This document shows, piece by piece, positions 60,452 through 64,000 of a DNA stretch of 64,000 nt. The translations under genes were made by a program, and so were the position numbers. The stretch is from assembly GCF_025602895.1 (NCBI RefSeq), contig NW_026516212.1, positions 558,001 through 622,000 of the forward strand, given 5' to 3'. The notes beneath the pieces were generated by a model, which saw nothing but the letters and a program-made list of their open reading frames with translations, was not told where the DNA came from and searched no databases. The stretch comes from Polychytrium aggregatum. Taxonomy: Eukaryota > Chytridiomycota > Chytridiomycetes > Polychytriales. Position 1 is the stretch's first letter. Every line of letters starts with the position of its first letter.

Positions 60452-63400
60452 ATGGGAAAAGATCTTCGGCAGACGCCACCGTCGGCCGACGCTCAATCTT
60501 TGCCTGTGATTGGGACGCCCGCAAATGCAGCAAGCACCAGCGACCTTGTCAAACTACCTCAGCCACTCTCAGACGAAAGTATCCTTGATCTGCTCCAACA
60601 GCGCTTCAAGGAGGACAAGCATCTGTCTTGGCTTGGGCCCAACTTTGTAGTGTCCGTGAATCCGTTCAAGCAAACCGAGCTTCCCAACAGCAACTCCACC
60701 TTCAATCTTGTGGCCGCCAGCGAGCGGGACGAGCCCATCGGAGACTTTCGCGAACTTGCATGTGCTGCATATTTTCATCTCATATGCAGCGGAGAAAGCC
60801 AGGTGGTGATCACCAGGTGAGTTGAGAGGTGTAAACCGCAGACTACGAGTGCCTGGCTCATGAGCATGCTGGCTGCCGAGTCCCGAGCCAGGAGTCCCAA
60901 AGCAGTGCCTCTGACGAATTCTCCCACTCTCCCACTCTCCCACTCTCCCACTCTCCCACTCTCCCACTCTCCCACTCTCCCACTCTCCCACTCTCCCACG
61001 CTCTCTCATCTCCCGTCTGCCTAACGCTCTGCGTCAGCGGCGAGTCTGGTTCCGGCAAATCCGTCGCTGTGCAAAAAATCATTGCACACCTGGCCTATCT
61101 TTCAGACCTGACCTTGACAACGTCTGTTTTCCAAGACATCAAAGATGCCGACGAAATCATTCAGGCATTCACGCATGCCTCCACTACCGCCAATCGCAAC
61201 TCCTCCCGCGTTGGCCGATATTCCGAAATACAGTTCACCGAGTCTGGCAATATCGCCGGCATGAAGTCGGTCATCTACATGCTTGAACAGCGCCGCTGCA
61301 GCAACATCGGTGGCCCTGCTATGGAAGACGATCAGAACTTTCACATCTTTTACCAGCTGGTTCTCGGGGCCAGTTCGCAAGAAAAGACCAAATGGAAGAT
61401 TGGCGATATCCGCTCCTACAGCTTTCTGAATCATGGCAAGGGCCTCAGCCTGGATCACAGAGAGCAGTCTTCCAGATTCCAGGCACTACAAGCTCGCCTG
61501 CGCGGATTCCGCATAAACCGCAAAATGCAGGATAGCTTGTTCAAGGTTCTGTCGGCCATTTTGCTGCTCGGCAATCTGGAATTCGGCCAGGAGCAGAAGG
61601 ACGAGCACGCCTACGTCAAGAACAGACACGTCCTCGATACAGTCGCCGAGTTTCTTGAGCTCGAGAGCCCTGCGCTAGAGAATGCCATTACCACCCAATC
61701 TGTTTGGGTTGGTGATACCATGTGTGCAGACTATTTGGATCCGAACAAGGCCTCTGATTCCCGAGACGACCTTGCCAGCATCCTCTACTCTCTGGTAGTT
61801 TCGTGGATTGTAAGCAAGCTGAACGAAACGCTTTCGGATGATGAGCCCCAGTCCAGCATCGGGTTGATTGACATGCCCGGGCACGAAGACTTTTCGCCCA
61901 AGCCCAACTACTTTGAGCAGTACTGCATCAACTACGCCAGTGAAAAGATCCATGCCTTTATTTGGCAGCGCAGTGTGTACGCCAGCGAATTGAGTTTCTC
62001 CCAGGAGGGCCTCCAGTATCGCCCAATCGATCGCGCCGTCGACGACACTGCCCGGCTGGTCATGTACGAAGATCCCTACAACGGACTCTTTGCCCTCACT
62101 GACTCGTACGAAGGCCGCACCGGCGGCAAGGGCAGTGAGGGGACTCTCTTGGAGCTCTTCATGGAGTTCAATCAGGACAACCAGTACTATGCTCCCTCTC
62201 CCGTGGGGTGGAGCTCCTTTGGAATCAAACACTACTTTGGCAAGGTAACTTACGACCTGAAAGACTTTGTGCGCCGCAACAAAACAACCATCAACGCCAC
62301 TTATGTGCAGCTCTTTGGAATCGGCGATCAATCCGACTCGCGACCAGACTCGTTCGTTGCTGGGCTGTTTGGAGAGTCGATCGTGCCTCTGAAACACCCC
62401 AAGAACAGAAGCGCCGTTGTTGGAGCTCGTCGGGTCGATTCCATCTACCGCCCATCTGAGAGCCGCAGCAAGCGCCTCAGCAAGTTGATCACAGGGCCAC
62501 CAAGAAACAGCCTGGTATTCATATCCAGTGCCTCGACCACTCCAACCACTGCTCAACCAAGCACACCCTCGGCGACAACTCCTGGCAGACGTACCACGCA
62601 CAAGCAGACGCTCTTGGGCCGCGAAAAAGACGCTTACGAGTCAGTCGGCAGTTGTCTGCGCAAGTCGTTCGACGTGCTCCTCAGTTCACTGTCTGAATTC
62701 AGGCCATGGAGCGTTTTGTGTGTCAAGCCATGTAACGAGCTCATACCGGACCGATTTTCGGATGGCAAAGTGTTGGGCCAGATAGCTGCACTCAAGTTGG
62801 CCCCTTTGGCGTCTTTCCTTTGCGTTGGATATAGCATCGCCATACCTACTGAGGAGTTCAAAGCTCGCTACGCTGCGCTCGTGTCTGGCATCGAAGAGTC
62901 GGATCCTAAAGCAGTCGCTGCAGCGATTTGTGCTGCTCAAGGCTGGCCTAACGATGCCTTCGCTCTCGGTGAAGGGCGAGTGTTCCTCCAGGAGAAAGCC
63001 TGGAAGTCTCTGGAGCTCAAATGGGCCCGAAAGAATCCAGAGGCTTGCCCCTGGATCAACGAGGTTAGTCGGGCGACGCTTGCTCGACAGACCGAGAACC
63101 TGCACAAGATCGCCTCCAAGAACGGCCTCTCCGACGAGCCGACTCCGCCTGACGCCAGCGACATGGAGCTGGGAAGCACCAGCGCCGAGCCCGAGGGAAA
63201 GGTCAAAAAGAGACGAGGCAAGAAGAAAGTCTCGCCCGTTTCGGGCACAGAAAAGACGGCAAAGAAGCCGAAGAGGGAGCCCAAGCCTCGTGTTCCCATG
63301 TCGAGGCAGCGGCGCTGTTGGGTCAACTGGACCTGGTGCGTCACCTGGTGGGTTCCGAGCGTGCTTCTCGACCGGTGCGGAGGAATGAAGAGCGAAGAGA

Positions 63401-64000
63401 AGCAAATGGCATGGAGAGAAAAGTGCGCGCTGTGCTTCATCATTGCCCTCTTGAGCGGCATGATGTTGTTCTTTGTTCAAGGATTCGGCAAGATCCTCTG
63501 CCCGAGCCAATCCATCTTTAACCTGCAAGAAGTCGCCCAGCACACCGACATAAACTCGGCGGCCGGGGCATGGGCCACGTGGAATGGGCAGATCTACGAC
63601 ATTACCAAGTTCATCAACAACCACCCGACGCCCGGCTCGACCATCAACCTTGGCGCGGGCAAGGACATCAGTGCCTGGTTTCCCCGTGTCAGTTACTCAG
63701 CACCGACGGTTCTCGACTCGTCGTGCTGCGTTGGGATGGCTGCTCAGAGCGATGGCTGCCACACCGACCAGTATCCCTGGTCCAGTCCAAGCGCATCGCT
63801 CATGAAGCGAATGGACCAGGAGGGCGCCATTGTTGGGAATCAAGCAGCATTCAGCCAAGACAGGGACCTGATCAATCTTACAGTGCGTCAGAGCAGCGCC
63901 CCGGCTTCGCCCTGTGGGAGCGACATTGGCGTTTACTACAAAGGCCAGTCTCCTCAAGGATACTGCCACCAGACATGGGCTCTCCAACGCAGCATCATGC
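60452..64000 (+). CDS. Chitin synthase with N-terminal myosin motor-like domain (partial, cut by window edge)
   Basis: Exon 1 is 60452-60816 and exon 2 runs from 61037 to the window end without a stop. The phase-2 junction lies just before the P-loop. The first about 800 residues are a divergent myosin head: LPQPLSDESILDLLQQRF, NFVVSVNPFK, P-loop GESGSGKS (about 123-130), switch I NRNSSRVGRYSEIQF, LLLGNLEF, switch II-like LIDMPGHEDF, and RPWSVLCVKPC. A Lys/Arg-rich linker follows, then a first membrane segment (CFIIALLSGMMLFFVQGFG) and a cytochrome b5-like domain (WNGQIYDITKFINNHP, about 63585). This order is that of fungal class V/VII-type chitin synthases. The catalytic QxxRW domain lies beyond the window. 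Such enzymes polymerise UDP-GlcNAc into chitin at sites of polarised growth. The intron carries an 8-base minisatellite. Confidence 0.9.
60921..60999. repeat. CTCCCACT 8-base minisatellite in chitin synthase intron 1
   Basis: About ten perfect head-to-tail copies lie between the donor at 60817 and the acceptor at 61036. The opposite strand reads as a spurious Trp-Glu-Ser-Gly-Arg-Val-Gly-Glu repeat protein. Confidence 0.9.

Noticed and set aside
60775-61082. Leftward WESGRVGE repeat protein
   Set aside because: It is produced wholly by the CTCCCACT minisatellite in the chitin synthase intron.
1-64000. Bacterial operon, phage or CRISPR interpretation
   Set aside because: Genes carry spliceosomal introns and eukaryote-only families (midasin, aladin, UTP4, kexin, chitin synthase); no direct-repeat/spacer array is present.

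Overview
The window is eukaryotic nuclear DNA from a fungus. Most genes are split by short spliceosomal introns (about 70 to 300 bases, nearly all GT-AG), codon use is GC-rich, and the gene set is fungal: a chitin synthase with an N-terminal myosin motor, an oligopeptide transporter, a kexin-like protease and a Reeler-domain secreted protein. It also holds the nucleoporin aladin, an intron-bearing MscL channel, and a protein joining four cyclic-nucleotide-binding domains to an F-box and leucine-rich repeats. Together these fit an early-diverging, possibly zoosporic (chytrid-like) fungus better than a yeast. That placement is inference. No rRNA, tRNA, CRISPR array or intact mobile element was seen.

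Layout. 1-12.8 kb: 5' end of a short-chain dehydrogenase (-), a Reeler-domain secreted protein (+), an OPT transporter (-), a gene-poor stretch with a decayed transposase-like segment (-), a Sel1-repeat gene broken by one in-frame stop (+), and a four-helix membrane protein (+). 12.8-20 kb: adenylosuccinate synthetase in eight exons (-) and aladin (+). 20.4-39.6 kb: a complete midasin (MDN1) gene, which I resolve into 16 exons giving about 5,584 residues. 39.7-46.3 kb: a mitochondrial-type 2-oxoglutarate/iron dioxygenase (-) divergent from the CNB4-F-box-LRR gene (+). 47.1-54 kb: kexin-like protease (-), a zinc-finger SDR (-), and MscL with a C-terminal zinc ribbon (+). 54.4-64 kb: UTP4 (+), an F-box protein (-), and the 5' half of a myosin-motor chitin synthase (+, cut by the window end).

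Functional themes. MDN1 and UTP4 both serve ribosome biogenesis (60S remodelling and the small-subunit processome) but are not adjacent. Kexin, chitin synthase and the Reeler protein belong to the secretory/cell-wall side. The most unusual gene is at 41501-46275: three of its four cyclic-nucleotide domains begin exactly at phase-0 exon starts with the same VP-hydrophobic-F motif, a sign of exon duplication, and the protein ends in an F-box plus LRRs. This suggests cyclic-nucleotide-gated substrate recruitment to an SCF ubiquitin ligase.

Exon boundaries were set by hand from splice signals, reading-frame phase and family conservation. The 5' ends of aladin and the kexin gene remain uncertain.
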